Counted from the stretch's first letter, positions 1 to 7,836 are shown. The stretch: DNA of 22,451 bases from an uncultured Bacilli bacterium (GCA_910579455.1 CAJTUT010000019.1:1-22451), one strand, 5' to 3'. The notes: generated by a model from the letters alone, not told the origin. A program made the numbers and translations.

Positions 1-104
1 TCTGTTTAATTAATATTTTATACGACTTATTGCTTTTTTTCTATATTAGTGGTGTCACATCAATTGTAACGCTACAACTATTGGTTTTTAGTAGCAAGTT
101 TTTG

Positions 105-133
105 TTGACAAAATTCTGATTTTATAGTATAAT
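105..133 (+). promoter_or_regulatory. Sigma-A type promoter of the tyrosine-kinase operon
   Basis: A perfect TTGACA (-35, 105-110) and a perfect TATAAT (-10, 128-133) are separated by 17 bp. The predicted transcription start, around 140, lies just before the purine-rich ribosome binding site AAAGGGGGAT. This is the best consensus promoter in the window and implies strong, constitutive-type transcription. The sequence before it (1-104) shows no gene or clear hairpin. Confidence 0.88.
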
Positions 134-157
134 AGCGAAGAAATAAAGGGGGATATT

Positions 158-832
158 ATGGAAGAGATTAATTTAAAAGAGTTGTTTAGGTTTTTACTAT
201 CTAAAATTAAAGTTATTATATTATGTATGTTAATTGTAATGTTACTAGGATTTATTTATGTATATTTTTTATTAACACCAATGTATCATAGCTCCACTAC
301 ATTAATATTAGTAAGTGATAACAATAATACAAATAGTTCTATGGTTCAAAGTGATATTAACTTAAATAAAAACTTAGTATCCACTTATAGTGAAATTGTG
401 AAAAGTAGAACTGTTTTAAAACAAGTTATTAAAGAGTTGGACTTGGATATGACAGTAAAAGAATTATCTAAATTGATAGAAGTAGAGCTAGTGGAGAATA
501 CAGAGATTATCAGAATTGAAGTATCTAATAAGAATAATAAATTAGCTAAAGATATGGTAACAACTACGGCAGATACTTTTATGAAAGAAGTCCAGGAGAT
601 TTATAATCTTACCAATGTGTCAATTATAGATAAAGCTTATTTAGAGAAGGAACCATACAACATTGATTTGCCAAAACAAATGATTATTTTTGCAGTTTTA
701 GGATTTGGCTTTGGAACTTTAATTACATTTTTAATTTTCTATTTTGATACTACTATAAAGTCAGCATCTGATATAGAGGAAAAGTTAGATTTACCAGTAA
801 TCGGTAATGTTACATTAGTAGAAAAGAAATAA
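158..832 (+). CDS. Wzz/YveK-family chain-length determinant / BY-kinase membrane adaptor
   Basis: This 224-residue protein has the CpsC/CapA/YveK layout. A short cytoplasmic N-terminus is followed by TM1 (about residues 18-39), an extracellular Wzz-type domain (about 40-172) and TM2 (about 174-196). A short cytoplasmic tail follows (DTTIKSASDIEEKLDLPVIG) of the kind that docks and activates a partner tyrosine kinase in this family. A proline in the EPYNIDLPKQ segment just before TM2 is typical of Wzz proteins. The length matches Firmicute adaptors, which are split from their kinase, unlike the fused Proteobacterial Wzc. The ATG follows AAAGGGGGAT closely and a consensus promoter precedes it. 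It is the first gene of a three-gene operon with the kinase 8 nt downstream. The assigned role is modulating exopolysaccharide or wall-polymer length and activating the kinase. The polymer itself is unknown because no polymer genes lie in the window. Confidence 0.88.
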   Translation: MEEINLKELFRFLLSKIKVIILCMLIVMLLGFIYVYFLLTPMYHSSTTLILVSDNNNTNSSMVQSDINLNKNLVSTYSEIVKSRTVLKQVIKELDLDMTVKELSKLIEVELVENTEIIRIEVSNKNNKLAKDMVTTTADTFMKEVQEIYNLTNVSIIDKAYLEKEPYNIDLPKQMIIFAVLGFGFGTLITFLIFYFDTTIKSASDIEEKLDLPVIGNVTLVEKK

Positions 833-849
833 AAGGGGATATGAATATT

Positions 850-1536
850 ATGGAAAATACAGAATTAATTGTTAATAACAATCCAAAATCATCATTTAGT
901 GAGTCGATTAAAACAATACGTACTAACTTACAATTTTCATTAGTAAATAGTCGTACAAAAACCATTCTTTTAACATCGCCAGAACCAGGAGATGGAAAGA
1001 GCTTTATTTCTGCAAATCTTGCAGTTGCTTTTGCTCAAGAAAATAAAAGGGTATTACTAATTGATAGTGATTTAAGAAAGGGACGTCAATATAAGGTATT
1101 TAAGGTTAAAAATGATCGAAGCAAGGGATACTCAAACTTAATTCTATCTGATAAAAGTGATGTTACTATTAATAGTTTTATTATAGAAACAGATATTAAG
1201 AATTTATATTTATTACCAAATGGAGTAACACCACCAAATCCATCAGAATTATTATCTTCTACAAATAACAGGGAACTATTGGACAAGTTAAAGGCCATGT
1301 TTGATATTATTATATTAGATTGTGCTCCTGTTTTAGGTTTAAATGATACTCTAGTCATGACGAAATACTCTGATGTAAACGCAGTAGTTGTTACCAATAA
1401 GAAAACAAAAGTAGAATTATTAGATCAGGTGAAAAAAAATTTTGAAAGGGCGAATGCTAAAATAGATGGAGTAATATTAAATCGATTAAAACAAAAAGAG
1501 ACATCTTATTATGGATATTATGGAGAGAGTGAATAA
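850..1536 (+). CDS. Bacterial tyrosine kinase (BY-kinase), CpsD/YwqD/CapB family
   Basis: This is a cytoplasmic autophosphorylating ATPase of the P-loop BY-kinase family. Numbered from the upstream ATG at 841, it has Walker A (PEPGDGKS, 47-54), Walker A' (VLLIDSD, 71-77), Walker B (IIILDCAP, 156-163) and the conserved PPNPSELLSS loop (131-140). The C-terminal tail carries a tyrosine cluster (YYGYY, 223-227), the classic autophosphorylation site. Two in-frame starts are possible. The ATG at 841 lies only 2 nt after GGGG, whereas the ATG at 850 leaves about 11 nt; I prefer 850, giving 228 residues, but 841 is not excluded. It ends in TAATG, overlapping the phosphatase start by one base, so the two are translationally coupled. 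Known substrates in other Firmicutes include UDP-sugar dehydrogenases, glycosyltransferases and cell-division proteins. The substrate here cannot be read from sequence. Confidence 0.92.
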   Translation: MENTELIVNNNPKSSFSESIKTIRTNLQFSLVNSRTKTILLTSPEPGDGKSFISANLAVAFAQENKRVLLIDSDLRKGRQYKVFKVKNDRSKGYSNLILSDKSDVTINSFIIETDIKNLYLLPNGVTPPNPSELLSSTNNRELLDKLKAMFDIIILDCAPVLGLNDTLVMTKYSDVNAVVVTNKKTKVELLDQVKKNFERANAKIDGVILNRLKQKETSYYGYYGESE

Positions 1537-2243
1537 TGAAAGATATTCATTCCCATATTTTATATGGAATTGATGATGGCTCAAGAGGTGTGGAAGAGAG
1601 TATAGAGTTACTGGATCACTTATACTATCATGGTGTTACAGATATTATTTTAACTCCACACTATATTGAAAATAGTAAATATAGTTGTAATAATAAAAAA
1701 AAGGCAGAATTACTTCAAGAACTGCAACAACAATATAAAAAAATAAATTTGTATTTAGGAAATGAGGTCTATATTACAGAAAATATTTTAGATTTATTAA
1801 AAAAAGAAGAAATCATGACCTTAAATTATTCTAGATATTTGTTAATAGAACTTCCTATGAATAGCGAAATAAAAAATTTAGATAGTATTATATTTGACTT
1901 AGTTAGAAATAATATAATTCCTATTATTGCTCATCCAGAAAGATATCGTTATGTCCAAAAAAATATTCATTATTTCGATGAATTTAGAAATATGGGGATT
2001 CTACTACAGGGAAACTATGAAAGTTTATTTAATCAATATGGATCTTCTGCTAAAAAGACTCTAAAGAAATTACTAAGAGAAGATATGATTTCCTTTCTAG
2101 CAAGTGATATGCATCGTATAGGATATATGACTCATATAGAGTTATTAGATAAAAAGTTGGCAAGAATCGTGAAAGATACTAAAAAAAGAAAGGCGTTATT
2201 AGAAGATAATATAGAAAAAGTAATTCATGATGAGGATATATAA
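1536..2243 (+). CDS. CpsB/CapC/YwqE-type PHP-domain protein-tyrosine phosphatase
   Basis: This 235-residue metal-dependent phosphotyrosine phosphatase belongs to the PHP (polymerase and histidinol phosphatase) superfamily. The metal-site motifs appear in order: HSH with IDDGS (5-16), TPHY (40-43), GNEVYI (75-80), AHPERY (132-137) and SDMH (190-193). These are the conserved His, Asp and Glu ligands of the family, and the length is normal for it. It is expected to dephosphorylate the C-terminal tyrosines of the BY-kinase encoded immediately upstream, closing a kinase/phosphatase cycle. The start ATG overlaps the kinase stop (TAATG). A strong hairpin terminator begins within the last codons, so the operon ends here and does not continue into polysaccharide biosynthesis genes. 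Confidence 0.92.
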   Translation: MKDIHSHILYGIDDGSRGVEESIELLDHLYYHGVTDIILTPHYIENSKYSCNNKKKAELLQELQQQYKKINLYLGNEVYITENILDLLKKEEIMTLNYSRYLLIELPMNSEIKNLDSIIFDLVRNNIIPIIAHPERYRYVQKNIHYFDEFRNMGILLQGNYESLFNQYGSSAKKTLKKLLREDMISFLASDMHRIGYMTHIELLDKKLARIVKDTKKRKALLEDNIEKVIHDEDI

Positions 2244-2266
2244 AAAATTATATATTCTCTTTTTTT
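2232..2266 (+). terminator. Rho-independent terminator of the kinase/phosphatase operon
   Basis: A 12-bp stem (2232-2243 with 2248-2259, one G·U pair), a 4-nt A loop, and a run of seven T. The left arm contains the phosphatase stop codon. Confidence 0.8.
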
Positions 2267-2279
2267 CTCTAAAAAAGTA

Positions 2280-2288
2280 TGCTATAAT
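2280..2288 (+). promoter_or_regulatory. Extended -10 promoter (TGCTATAAT) of the unknown gene at 2327
   Basis: TGCTATAAT follows directly after the preceding terminator. There is no convincing -35 box, so recognition would rest on the extended -10. The ribosome binding site GTGGGGAT lies at about 2313-2320. Confidence 0.65.
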
Positions 2289-2326
2289 AGTTTCAGAATA
2301 GGGGAAAGTAAAGTGGGGATATTATA

Positions 2327-3025
2327 ATGAGCATATTAACAATAAAAGAATTATCAGCAAAGCAAACAATAGAAAAAAGGCTAAAAGATATTTCAAAGAA
2401 TATTTCATTTGCTGTTGCCTTAAGTAGTGGAATGATATATAAAAGCAAAATGGAATGTTTTTATAAAATAATTGCCAAAGAATTAAAAGAATTAATTGAT
2501 AGTGGACTATTACAAAGTCTTACACTATATAAATTTCATAATCATTATCTAAGAGTTACATTACAAAATAAGAGTCTTTGTTTTTTAAAGAATAATATTT
2601 TTACTCAAGAAGAAAAGTTAAGTGTCGATAATTGGTTAGACCAAAGATTTGTATATTTGGAAAATCAAGAGTTGCCAGACTTTTTATCAACTAAGGAAAA
2701 GGAGGAATTGATACAGCTAGTAGATGGGGATTTGGAGGCTATTATTATTAGAAATTACAGTAGACAGGAACTAAATAGTGATAAATATCTACTTACTTTA
2801 AATAACGGAGATAAACCTGTTTTACTACGAATTTTTCGGAAGTATAACTATTATGATATCAACGTTCGAAAGTATATAGAGATTATGGCATCCAATTTTG
2901 ATTATAGTATAGAAAGTAATCTAGAAAATAAACAGATGAAAACAACTTATAATAATTATATCTTAGAATTGGGTTCTTATATTTCAAGAGAAATAGATGA
3001 CTATTTGAATAAAGGAATTATCTAA
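2327..3025 (+). CDS. Protein of unknown function (232 aa)
   Basis: I do not recognise a family. The protein is probably cytoplasmic: it has no signal peptide and no membrane segment. It is rich in Lys, Glu, Leu, Ile and Asn, with predicted alternating helices and strands. The N-terminal third (1-75) looks helical and basic. The middle contains a hydrophobic strand-like stretch, DLEAIIIRNYSRQEL, and the C-terminal third is mixed, ending in an amphipathic helix. No catalytic or nucleotide-binding motif was seen. The coding call is firm because it has a full-length open frame, an RBS (GTGGGGAT), its own promoter and its own terminator overlapping the stop. It forms a single-gene unit between the tyrosine-kinase operon and mraY. 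A role in the envelope is suggested only by position. Confidence 0.8.
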   Translation: MSILTIKELSAKQTIEKRLKDISKNISFAVALSSGMIYKSKMECFYKIIAKELKELIDSGLLQSLTLYKFHNHYLRVTLQNKSLCFLKNNIFTQEEKLSVDNWLDQRFVYLENQELPDFLSTKEKEELIQLVDGDLEAIIIRNYSRQELNSDKYLLTLNNGDKPVLLRIFRKYNYYDINVRKYIEIMASNFDYSIESNLENKQMKTTYNNYILELGSYISREIDDYLNKGII

Positions 3026-3047
3026 AAAAAGATAATTCTTATTTTTT
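3013..3047 (+). terminator. Rho-independent terminator after the unknown gene
   Basis: A 10-bp stem (3013-3022 with 3031-3040, one G·U pair) with an 8-nt A-rich loop, then a run of six T at 3042-3047. The left arm ends just before the stop codon. Confidence 0.8.
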
Positions 3048-3129
3048 GAATCATTAATATATTCAGAAGTTTTTTTTCTGTAAAATTTTGTCTAAGTTTT
3101 GGTTTTTTGGACTATTATAGAATTAGTTA

Positions 3130-3138
3130 TGATATACT
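3130..3138 (+). promoter_or_regulatory. Extended -10 promoter (TGATATACT) of mraY
   Basis: TGATATACT lies about 28 bp before the chosen mraY start. A TTGGAC at 3107-3112 is spaced 20 bp away, too far to be a good -35. The position of this box inside the longest open frame argues that the first 20 codons of that frame are not translated. Confidence 0.65.
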
Positions 3139-3166
3139 ATTGCAAGAGAAACGGAGTGAGGCTAAC

Positions 3167-4147
3167 ATGTTATTATTAACAAAAGCTATCTTTGCAATCA
3201 TGATAGGATTTTTATTTTCATCAGTTTTAGGTCTTTTTTTAGTACCATTATTTAAAAGATTAAGAATTGGACAAAAAATAAGTGTATTTGTAGGGGAGGC
3301 ACATCGTAAAAAGGAAGGAACGCCTACTTTCGGAGGTTTGATTTTTATCATTCCCACTATCATCATTACTCTGGGATTATTAATAACTGGTAAAATTCCA
3401 TATACATCTAATTTAGGAATTGTATTGCTCGTATTTACTGGGTATGCTTTTATTGGATTTTTAGATGATTATTTATCCATTAAGCGAGGAGATAATGAAG
3501 GTTTGACAACTTATCAAAAATTATTTTTACAAGTCTTAATTGCAGTTGGTTTTTTCTATATTTATATGAAAAATGGAGGACAAACTGCATGGGTAGTAGG
3601 AACGCTTCATATTGATATTGAAATGGGTTGGTTATATGGCCTGTTTATTTTACTAGTATTAGTAGGGTCATCTAATGCAGTAAATTTAACAGATGGTTTA
3701 GATGGATTGGCTGGAGGACTTTCGGCAATTGCTTTTGTTGCTTTTAGCTTAATTTCGTTAATGGTTGGTTTTGAAGACATTGGAATATTTACGTTGATTT
3801 TAGTAGGGAGTATTGTAGGTTTCCTAATATTTAATACTCATCCTGCTAAGATTTTCATGGGAGATACAGGAAGTCTTGCTTTAGGAGGAGTTATGGGAGC
3901 TATTGCAATTCTTGCACATCGTGAGTTAACCCTACTAGTTGTAGCTGGGGTATTTGTAATAGAAACTTTAAGTGTAATTATTCAAGTTTTTTGGGTTCAG
4001 GTTCTACACAAAAGGTTATTCTTAATGACACCATTACATCATCATTTTGAAAAGCTTGGTTGGGTAGAAACAGACATTGTAAAGCTATTTTGGGTATTTG
4101 GTTTAATTCTTGCTATGGCAGGAATCATATTTGGTGTATGGTTATAA
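3167..4147 (+). CDS. mraY: Phospho-N-acetylmuramoyl-pentapeptide-transferase (MraY)
   Basis: An integral membrane enzyme that transfers phospho-MurNAc-pentapeptide from UDP to undecaprenyl phosphate to make lipid I. Multiple membrane segments are visible. The signatures are HRKKEGTPTFGG (46-57), FLDDY with the catalytic Asp pair (98-102), NAVNLTDGLDGLAGG (170-184), MGDTGSLALG (231-240) and the histidine cluster TPLHHHFE (288-295). I set the start at ATG 3167, giving 326 residues, the usual length. It follows GGAGTGAGG at an ideal spacing, and the promoter lies within the upstream in-frame extension from 3107. In most dcw clusters murD follows; here a short hairpin and gpmI follow instead. Confidence 0.96.
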   Translation: MLLLTKAIFAIMIGFLFSSVLGLFLVPLFKRLRIGQKISVFVGEAHRKKEGTPTFGGLIFIIPTIIITLGLLITGKIPYTSNLGIVLLVFTGYAFIGFLDDYLSIKRGDNEGLTTYQKLFLQVLIAVGFFYIYMKNGGQTAWVVGTLHIDIEMGWLYGLFILLVLVGSSNAVNLTDGLDGLAGGLSAIAFVAFSLISLMVGFEDIGIFTLILVGSIVGFLIFNTHPAKIFMGDTGSLALGGVMGAIAILAHRELTLLVVAGVFVIETLSVIIQVFWVQVLHKRLFLMTPLHHHFEKLGWVETDIVKLFWVFGLILAMAGIIFGVWL

Positions 4148-4170
4148 AAAGTAATGTTTCATTACTTTTT
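4146..4170 (+). terminator. Hairpin between mraY and gpmI (terminator or attenuator)
   Basis: A perfect 11-bp stem (4146-4156 with 4160-4170), a 3-nt loop and a T run forming the right arm, starting inside the mraY stop codon. No clear promoter was found between it and gpmI, so partial read-through may express gpmI. Confidence 0.6.
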
Positions 4171-4189
4171 CATATTTTGGAGGGATAAG

Positions 4190-5776
4190 ATGAAAAAAAG
4201 AACAGTAGCACTAGTAATTATGGATGGAGTAGGAGTTAGTAATAATAGTTATGGAAATGCTGTTAAAAATGCGAATACGACTAATTTAGATTATTTGATG
4301 GAAAACTATCCAAACACCCTCATTCATGCTTATGGTACTTATGTAGGACTACCAAGTAATCATGACATGGGAAATAGCGAAGTAGGTCATAATGCACTAG
4401 GATGTGGTCAAATATATTCTCAAGGAGCAAAACTAGTTAATGAATCACTTGCATCAGGAAAACTATTTCAGTCTAATACTTGGAAAGAGTTGATTTCCTA
4501 TTGCAAGGATCAAGGTGTCCTACATTTTATTGGCTTGTTATCAGATGGAAATGTTCACTCTCATATTAACCAGTTATTCGCATTATTAGATAAGTCAAAA
4601 CAAGAGGGTGTTAGAGAGGTACGTATTCATATTCTTCTAGATGGCAGAGATGTAGAAAAAACAAGTGCTCTAAAATATGTACATTTATTAGAAGAAAAAT
4701 TAAACAAGTTAAATGATTATAATTTTCATTCTATGATTGCCAGTGGTGGTGGGAGAATGAATATTACCATGGACCGATATGAAGCAAATTGGGGTATGGT
4801 AGAAAAAGGATGGAAAACCCATGTCTTAGGAATTGGTAGAAAGTTTAGGAAAGCAGAGGAAGCGATCCTAACCAATCGTAGAGAAAATATAGGAGTAATT
4901 GATCAGGACTTAGATCCCTTTGTTATAGTGGATGAAAACAATAAACCGGTAGGAGAAATTCATGATCATGATAGTGTTATCCTATTTAATTTTAGAGGAG
5001 ATCGTGCTCTTGAAATTTCAAGATGCTTTGATGAGGAAAATTTTTTACCATTTGATCGAATAAGAACACCAAAAGTATATTATGCAGGTATGTTACAGTA
5101 TGATGCTGATTTTCAGATTCCTAAAAAATATTTAACAGAGCCACCAAAAATAAAATATACATTAACAGAGGAACTAAATCAATATAAAATTTCTGAATAT
5201 GCAATTAGTGAGACACAAAAATTTGGACATGTTACCTATTTTTGGAATGGAAACAGATTAGAAAAATTAAATCCAGATTTAGAAGAATATGTAGAAATAT
5301 CAAGTGATATTGATGGTTTTGATAAAAAACCAGAAATGAAATCCTATGAAATTACAGATAAATTTGTAGAGGCAATACACTCAGGAAAATATGAATTTTT
5401 AAGAATGAATTTTCCAAATGGGGACATGGTAGGTCATACAGGAAATTATGAGGCAACTGTAAAAGCAGTAGAAGCTGTTGATGATAACATAGGAAGAATT
5501 ATGAAAGCTATAGATGAAGTAGAGGGGATATTAATTGTTTTAGCAGATCATGGTAACGCAGAGGAGATGTATCAAACAAACACTCAAACTAAAGATGCAA
5601 AAACTTCACATACTACGAATCCAGTTCCTTTTATTCTTTATGGAAAAAATATAGAGAATATCAAGATAAAAAAAGGTGAATTTGGACTTGCTAATGTTGC
5701 TAGTACTATTACCACCTTACTGGATATAGATCCTAATCAGCATTGGTTAGAGTCTATTGTTACAAAAACAAATTAA
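4190..5776 (+). CDS. gpmI: 2,3-bisphosphoglycerate-independent phosphoglycerate mutase (iPGM), plant/trypanosomatid-like form
   Basis: A glycolytic enzyme that interconverts 3- and 2-phosphoglycerate through a phosphoserine intermediate at a two-metal site of the alkaline phosphatase superfamily. From ATG 4190 (RBS TTTGGAGGG) it is 528 residues. Visible motifs are VIMDG with the metal Asp (9-13), the catalytic Ser63 in MGNSEVGH (60-67), LDGRDVEK, FNFRGDRA, FPNGDMVGHTG, ADHGNAEEM and KTSHTTNPVPF. Several segments, such as ASGGGRMNITMDRYEANW, FVIVDE, YAGMLQYD and FGHVTYFWNGNR, match what I remember of plant and trypanosomatid iPGM more than the roughly 510-residue B. subtilis type; no alignment was run. 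It sits between mraY and a convergent ZIP gene, outside any glycolytic operon. An in-frame upstream ATG (4154) overlaps the hairpin and is less likely. Confidence 0.95.
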   Translation: MKKRTVALVIMDGVGVSNNSYGNAVKNANTTNLDYLMENYPNTLIHAYGTYVGLPSNHDMGNSEVGHNALGCGQIYSQGAKLVNESLASGKLFQSNTWKELISYCKDQGVLHFIGLLSDGNVHSHINQLFALLDKSKQEGVREVRIHILLDGRDVEKTSALKYVHLLEEKLNKLNDYNFHSMIASGGGRMNITMDRYEANWGMVEKGWKTHVLGIGRKFRKAEEAILTNRRENIGVIDQDLDPFVIVDENNKPVGEIHDHDSVILFNFRGDRALEISRCFDEENFLPFDRIRTPKVYYAGMLQYDADFQIPKKYLTEPPKIKYTLTEELNQYKISEYAISETQKFGHVTYFWNGNRLEKLNPDLEEYVEISSDIDGFDKKPEMKSYEITDKFVEAIHSGKYEFLRMNFPNGDMVGHTGNYEATVKAVEAVDDNIGRIMKAIDEVEGILIVLADHGNAEEMYQTNTQTKDAKTSHTTNPVPFILYGKNIENIKIKKGEFGLANVASTITTLLDIDPNQHWLESIVTKTN

Positions 5777-5806
5777 AAAGGAATTTGCCAAAATGCAAGT
5801 TCCTTT
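5777..5806. terminator. Bidirectional terminator between gpmI and the ZIP gene
   Basis: A 12-bp stem (5777-5788 with 5795-5806, one G·T pair) with a 6-nt loop. It lies directly after the gpmI stop and overlaps the stop of the convergent ZIP gene. The T tract is better on the minus strand than on the plus strand. Confidence 0.7.
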
Positions 5807-6605
5807 ATCCTAATGCAATATCCATAATCATCATAATAGAAAAGCCAATAAGTGTAAAGAAAGCCATCAAGTCTTTCTTTTTATTTGTCTGACTCTCAGG
5901 AATCAATTCTTCAACTACAACATATATCATAGCACCCGCTGCAAAGGCTAATAAGTAAGGGAGTAAAAACCTTACTTTAATCACTAAAATCGCTCCAATA
6001 ACTCCTGATATGGGTTCTACAATCCCACTTAATTGTCCATAGAAAAATGATTTTGTTCTAGATAAACCTTCTCTTCTTAAAGGAAGACTAACAGCCATTC
6101 CCTCTGGAAAATTTTGAATTCCGATTCCAAGTGCTAACATATAAGCAGAAGAAAGGGTCGCTCCATCAATTCCATAATATAAAGATCCAAAGGCTACACC
6201 AACGGCTAATCCTTCAGGAATATTATGAAGAGTAATAGAAACAATTAGCATTAAACACCGTTTAAAGCTAGAACTATTGGTAAAACTTTTTTTTGCCTCA
6301 ATAATATCAAAGACTTTATCTCCTGCAAAAAGTAAAAGCCCTCCTAATAAAATACCCACTGCTGTTACAACCCAAGGAATTAGCTTTAACTCCTCAGCCA
6401 TAGTAATAGCAGGGGATAATAGGGAGAAGAACGATGCTGCAATCATAACACCTGCTGCGAATCCGAGCATGGCATCCATAATATTTTTATTTACCTTTTT
6501 GAAACAAAAAACAATCGTGGATCCTAAAGATGTAATCCCCCAAGTAAATAATGTTGCAATTAGAGCCTGAATAGGATAACTTAGTTCTGTAAACCAACTA
6601 ATCAT
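5805..6605 (-). CDS. ZIP-family divalent metal transporter (GufA/ZupT-like)
   Basis: This 266-residue inner-membrane protein has about eight hydrophobic segments and the ZIP signature metal-site motifs: HNIPEG (127-132) in TM4, NFPEG (165-169) in TM5, then GIVEPISG (194-201) and EELIPE (232-237). In this family they bind Zn2+ or related divalent metals for uptake. The start is ATG at 6605, because GGAGGT lies 7 nt before it on the minus strand; a TTG start five codons upstream would fall in the Shine-Dalgarno. It is transcribed against its neighbours and stands alone, converging on gpmI and diverging from ftsW. A weak TATACA (complement of 6654-6659) could be its -10. No metal-regulator operator was recognised. 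Metal specificity cannot be told from sequence. Confidence 0.92.
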   Translation of the reverse strand: MISWFTELSYPIQALIATLFTWGITSLGSTIVFCFKKVNKNIMDAMLGFAAGVMIAASFFSLLSPAITMAEELKLIPWVVTAVGILLGGLLLFAGDKVFDIIEAKKSFTNSSSFKRCLMLIVSITLHNIPEGLAVGVAFGSLYYGIDGATLSSAYMLALGIGIQNFPEGMAVSLPLRREGLSRTKSFFYGQLSGIVEPISGVIGAILVIKVRFLLPYLLAFAAGAMIYVVVEELIPESQTNKKKDLMAFFTLIGFSIMMIMDIALG

Positions 6606-6721
6606 GAAAAATACCTCCAAATTCTAAAATATTTTATGTTTTCTGGTTAATTGTGTATAGACGAAATCATTAGAAAGTTCTTTTTCTTAGTAGTAAATAA
6701 TAAAATTTATTAGGTGATCCT

Positions 6722-7810
6722 ATGAAAAAAAAATTTGATATATCTCTTTTTATTGCTGTCATTATTTTGATATTCTTCGGAGTAGTTATGATTTATTCAG
6801 CCTCCTCTATTTGGGCTGATTATAAATTTGATGATAGTTTTTATTATGTAAAAAGACAATTGGTATTTGTTATAATTGGTATTTTTTTAATGATTGTAAT
6901 TTCGAAAATAGACTATAATATCTATCAGAAAAATTCAAATAGAATTTTATTAATCTGTTTTATTTTGTTAATATTAGTGATTATTCCAGGAATTGGTAGT
7001 ATTAGAAATGGGAGCCGTAGTTGGTTTGGAATAGGTTCCTTTGGGATTCAACCTAGTGAAGCGGCAAAGCTTGGGATGATTATTTTCACAAGTAAATATT
7101 TATCCAAAAGTACCAAATTTTTAAAAAGCTATAAAGAAGGCGTTTTTCCTATTCTAGGGATTTTATTCATCTTTTTTGCATTAATTATGCTTCAACCAGA
7201 TTTAGGAACAGGTATGATTCTAGTTATGTCTATTATTGCTATGCTTTTTATTGCTGGTGTTAATATGAAATTCTTTATTGGAGGAGGGGTATTAGGTCTA
7301 ATTGGTGTTATTATCCTAATTATTATTGCACCATATCGAATGGATAGGATCACATCCTTTATCAATCCCTGGAAAGATCCGTTAGGAACAGGGTTTCAGA
7401 TTATCCAAAGTTTATATGCAATAGGACCAGGAGGGCTTTTGGGAACAGGTTTTTTAAATTCGATTCAAAAACATTTTTACTTACCAGAACCACAAACAGA
7501 TTTTATATTTTCTATTATTTCTGAAGAGTTTGGGATCATGGGTGTTATTATAGTTGTTTCTTTATTTTCTATTATTATATATAGAGGACTAAAAATTTCC
7601 CTAAAATGTAAAGATAGTTTTTCTAAGTATTTATCTTTTGGTATGACCTTTCAATTAGCTTTTCAAACATTAATGAACTTAATGGTTGTGATTGGAATGA
7701 TTCCAGTAACAGGGGTTACTTTGCCATTTTTATCTTATGGGGGAAGCTCCTTATTAATTACTCTAGTATCGATAGGAATTTTACTTAATATCTCTAGATA
7801 TCAAAAATAA
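6722..7810 (+). CDS. ftsW: Septal peptidoglycan glycosyltransferase, SEDS family (FtsW)
   Basis: A polytopic membrane polymerase of lipid II belonging to the SEDS family (FtsW/RodA/SpoVE), about 10 membrane segments and 362 residues. Family motifs are YSASS (25-29), NGSRSWFGIG...QPSEAAKLG (97-118), LQPDLGTG (157-164), NPWKDPLGTGFQIIQS (215-230), GPGGLLGTG, EPQTDFIF with the conserved Asp260, ISEEFG and PFLSYGGSS (335-343). The PFLSYGGSS ending and its place in a dcw-type gene order favour FtsW or SpoVE over RodA. The ATG follows AGGTGATCC. There is no convincing promoter in the 100 bp shared with the divergent ZIP gene, and no terminator after it, so read-through into the next operon is possible. 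Confidence 0.9.
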   Translation: MKKKFDISLFIAVIILIFFGVVMIYSASSIWADYKFDDSFYYVKRQLVFVIIGIFLMIVISKIDYNIYQKNSNRILLICFILLILVIIPGIGSIRNGSRSWFGIGSFGIQPSEAAKLGMIIFTSKYLSKSTKFLKSYKEGVFPILGILFIFFALIMLQPDLGTGMILVMSIIAMLFIAGVNMKFFIGGGVLGLIGVIILIIIAPYRMDRITSFINPWKDPLGTGFQIIQSLYAIGPGGLLGTGFLNSIQKHFYLPEPQTDFIFSIISEEFGIMGVIIVVSLFSIIIYRGLKISLKCKDSFSKYLSFGMTFQLAFQTLMNLMVVIGMIPVTGVTLPFLSYGGSSLLITLVSIGILLNISRYQK

Positions 7811-7836
7811 CAAATATTTTAAAATGAAAATAGATA

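Noticed and set aside
1..104. Possible tail of an upstream gene or leader RNA
   Set aside because: No open frame, clear hairpin or recognised riboswitch was seen before the promoter at 105.
1086..1397. 103-codon antisense frame inside the BY-kinase gene
   Set aside because: It lies wholly within strongly conserved kinase motifs on the other strand and has no signal for translation.
3107..3166. 20-codon N-terminal extension of mraY
   Set aside because: It spans the TGATATACT promoter box, has no ribosome binding site, and would make MraY longer than usual; ATG 3167 has GGAGTGAGG.
4154..4189. 12-codon N-terminal extension of gpmI
   Set aside because: It lies in the hairpin after mraY and lacks an RBS; ATG 4190 follows TTTGGAGGG.
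6277..6570. 97-codon plus-strand frame opposite the ZIP gene
   Set aside because: The opposite strand encodes conserved ZIP motifs; this frame has no RBS and is a shadow.
6621..6721. Shared divergent regulatory region with a metal-regulator operator
   Set aside because: No dyad resembling a Zur, Fur or MntR box could be identified; only a weak TATACA on the minus strand.
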